Below are positions 6,933 to 8,181 of a stretch of DNA of 8,181 nucleotides, piece by piece. Below the pieces are notes generated by a model. The model did not search any database. It worked only from the letters and a program-made list of their open reading frames with translations, and was not told the DNA's origin. The stretch comes from Bacteroidales bacterium (GTDB lineage: Bacteria > Bacteroidota > Bacteroidia > Bacteroidales > JAOZQN01), in the NCBI GenBank assembly GCA_029938985.1, contig JAOZTW010000211.1, positions 1 through 8,181 on the forward strand, in the 5' to 3' direction. Both the position numbers and the translations under genes were made by a program. Every line of letters begins with the position of its first letter. The first letter of the stretch is position 1.

Positions 6933-7324
6933 TTAAAAATAAGAATGTAATTTTGTAATAATTTGAATATATTGTTGTAAGTTAGTCTTAAAATTTTGTA
7001 GTATTTCGTTTGTAATAGGCTTATTTCCACTAATTCTAAAAATTTCTGTTTTGGTGTTTAATCCAACTGAAACTTTGTTTTCTACAAATGAAAAAAGTAT
7101 AGAACCTCTAAAAAGTTCGTTTAGCTCAATAATATAATCCATTAACTGGGGAGTTAAAATATTTTTAGTCTCATGTGTGTCAGTAGTAAATATTGCAAAA
7201 TCTCTATCAAAAATATTGATATAACAGATAGAATAATAATACAAATAATAGAAGCAATTATATTTTTTTTTCTAATTATACTTTTTTGGTCTTTCCTGTA
7301 ATTTTCAACATCAATAATATCCAT
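6933..7324 (-). pseudogene. Broken DUF3137 membrane-protein gene (internal deletion and frameshift)
   Basis: Two pieces of one DUF3137-type gene survive in different frames. From an ATG at 7324, behind an A-rich leader, the first frame gives MDIIDVENYRKDQKSI, basic RKK, then one hydrophobic segment (residues 21-40, typical of the first membrane helix), and stops at 7156-7154. The second frame, open from 7271 to the TAA at 6933-6935, contains FDRDFAIFTTD, then NILTPQLM, LFSFVENKVSVGL and a helical C-terminus. This is the usual end of DUF3137 proteins, where (E/D)FEKxFxVYxDD is followed by ARYILTPxLM and SFVxxKVxVAI. Intact family members, as I recall them, are about 300-380 residues with two N-terminal helices and a large soluble domain; some 200 residues are missing here, with the junction near 7200-7225. 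The family's function is unknown; it often neighbours LemA, not seen here. A short novel gene in the second frame is possible but would need a non-ATG start. Confidence 0.7.
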
Positions 7325-7376
7325 GAGTTTTTTTATTATGAAATTTGGTAATGAATGAAATATAATGTTCTGGAAT

Positions 7377-7940
7377 TTAACTATATTTTTCCTTTGCTTT
7401 TTCTGTTATTCTTTTTATAAAATTTGTTTTTCCAGTGGTGTAAGCTTCTCTATCGTTTTTATATTTTTCAGCAAGCTCTCTTTTTATTTGTTCGTATTGC
7501 TTTGCTGTCTTTTTATTGTTTATCAAAAAATCTCTAAAATAAAGTCTATCCCAAAGTCCATTATGTTCTTTTTCTGCTATGTGAATATGATACACCTGTC
7601 CTTTAAAACCCTCGTTAGTATATCCTTTTACAAACATAATGTAAGCAGGTAAACAATCTGTTCTTTTAATATAATGATAACCTTCTGTTGTCATTTGTTC
7701 TATTATTTTATCTTTAATATTTTGGTTATTTGGAATTTCAATTAAAATATCAATGGTTGGTTTAGCGTCAAGATTAGGAACAGCTGTGCTACCAAAATGT
7801 TCAATTCTTATTGCGTTTTGACCTAAAATTCTTTTCAAATTCTTTTTTTCAAGTTCAAATATCGTTCCCCATTTAAAATTTGGTTTAGCTATTATTATAG
7901 GAAATAATTTTCCAAGCTCTTCGCTACTTAAACTGTCCAA
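7377..7940 (-). CDS. GrpB family (UPF0157) nucleotidyltransferase-fold protein
   Basis: The 187-residue frame matches the GrpB/UPF0157 family, a minimal nucleotidyltransferase-like fold of unknown cellular role, probably cytoplasmic. The hallmark is RIEHFGSTAVP (45-55) followed by LDAKPTIDILIEI (57-69), with G50-S51 and D64 at the nucleotidyltransferase-like site. Then come YHIHI (117-121, two histidines), LYFRDFL (133-139), a helical QYEQIKRELAEKY (148-160) and YTTGKTNFI (167-175) near the end, all in family order. The start given is a TTG at 7940, which already precedes the family-like EELGKLFPIII segment. An ATG at 7966 lies in another frame, separated by two runs of nine A; one extra A would give MTKKKAKKNLDSL in frame, like the ATG starts I remember for relatives. 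So either the start is TTG, or the 5' end carries a homopolymer indel or slippage site. A promoter candidate is at 8010-8036. The DUF3137 relic follows 52 bases downstream on the same strand. Confidence 0.9.
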   Translation of the reverse strand: MDSLSSEELGKLFPIIIAKPNFKWGTIFELEKKNLKRILGQNAIRIEHFGSTAVPNLDAKPTIDILIEIPNNQNIKDKIIEQMTTEGYHYIKRTDCLPAYIMFVKGYTNEGFKGQVYHIHIAEKEHNGLWDRLYFRDFLINNKKTAKQYEQIKRELAEKYKNDREAYTTGKTNFIKRITEKAKEKYS

Positions 7941-8009
7941 GTTTTTTTTTGCTTTTTTTTTGTCATTATAATTTTATATCTGATTGTGAATTAAATTTTA
8001 AAATTTTGG

Positions 8010-8036
8010 CAAATATAGTAAAATTTAGCATACCAA
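8010..8036 (-). promoter_or_regulatory. Candidate promoter for the GrpB gene
   Basis: On the minus strand TATATTTG (8017-8010) fits the TAnnTTTG -7 box exactly, and TTG (8036-8034) lies 16 bases upstream, slightly short of the usual 18-20. Transcription would begin near 8003-8006, about 40 bases before the ATG at 7966 and about 65 before the TTG at 7940. A 9-base inverted repeat (TAAATTTTA 7992-8000, TAAAATTTA 8019-8027) flanks the -7 box, but in such AT-rich DNA it may be chance. Confidence 0.45.
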
Positions 8037-8128
8037 CACTATTTTTTAGGGACTATCGAAAATTAAAAAAGGAAGCAAATTATATTAGTGATAAGAAAAA
8101 AGGAGTTGAATTGCAGAAAAAAGAAAAT

Positions 8129-8181
8129 TTGGCATTTTTCACGAGTATCAATTTCTTCGTTACTTTTGAAATATTAAAATG
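8129..8181. repeat. Second, partial copy of the long-hairpin repeat, cut by the window end
   Basis: These 53 bases align without gaps to 2881-2933, with differences only at 8134 (A for G), 8162 (A for G) and 8163 (C for T). Only the left arm is visible; the apex, the embedded promoter and the right arm would lie beyond the window. The orientation is the same as the first copy, so any embedded promoter would read leftward, toward the GrpB gene. Confidence 0.85.

Noticed and set aside
6933..7244. Functional 103-residue protein starting at TTG 7244
   Set aside because: The frame extends upstream of that TTG to a stop at 7272, the TTG has no special context, and the content matches only the C-terminal end of DUF3137, so a gene relic explains it better.
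7365..7652. Plus-strand frame of 95 codons rich in Phe, Cys and Ser
   Set aside because: It lies entirely antisense to the well-supported GrpB gene and has the Phe-rich composition of a complement-strand shadow.
8051..8181. Open plus-strand frame running off the window end (DYRKLKKEANY...)
   Set aside because: It has no good start codon, overlaps the GrpB promoter region upstream, and its second half is the non-coding hairpin repeat, which explains the openness.
1..8181. A new defence, toxin-antitoxin or biosynthetic gene cluster
   Set aside because: The genes are unrelated, on mixed strands and separated by repeat-rich spacers; SbcC and GrpB are housekeeping-type families here, with no accessory partner genes.

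Overview
This AT-rich window (8181 bases) most likely comes from a member of the Bacteroidota, probably an anaerobic Bacteroidales-type lineage. Four things point that way: a protein with a C-terminal type IX secretion (T9SS) sorting domain, promoters of the Bacteroidota form TTTG-N(18-19)-TAnnTTTG with A-rich rather than GGAGG-type ribosome binding regions, a thioredoxin with an atypical GRMG-type active site (from memory, a form seen in anaerobic Bacteroidota and Clostridia), and abundant GGAATTAAGAATT-type intergenic repeats.

Layout, left to right. Bases 64-432 (minus) encode the small atypical thioredoxin, with a good promoter at 480-509. Divergent from it, 679-2715 (plus) encodes a secreted multidomain protein: signal peptide, carboxypeptidase-regulatory-like domain, Lys-rich linker, Ig/CNA-like segment, von Willebrand A domain and T9SS tail. 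Bases 2716-3212 hold no gene. They are built as nested inverted repeats: outer 28-nt arms, and inside them a roughly 126-nt long-hairpin element that carries a consensus Bacteroidota promoter on the minus strand. Bases 3213-6749 (plus) encode an intact SbcC (Rad50-like) ATPase, with no sbcD beside it. The gene is bracketed within about 20 bases on each side by inverted copies of the same intergenic repeat. Bases 6750-6932 are a convergent intergenic region with small hairpins. Bases 6933-7324 (minus) are a broken DUF3137 membrane-protein gene: its N-terminal membrane segment and its C-terminal domain end survive in different frames and the middle is missing. Bases 7377-7940 (minus) encode a GrpB/UPF0157 nucleotidyltransferase-fold protein whose true start is obscured by two A9 tracts. 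The window ends (8129-8181) inside a second copy of the long-hairpin repeat, 50/53 identical to the first.

The genes do not form a recognisable pathway or operon. They look like independent, mostly single-gene transcription units separated by repeat-rich spacers. I find no convincing new multi-gene system. The least explained element is the dispersed hairpin repeat with its embedded promoter. The most useful annotation points are the DUF3137 relic, the homopolymer problem at the GrpB start, and the repeat-bracketed sbcC without sbcD.
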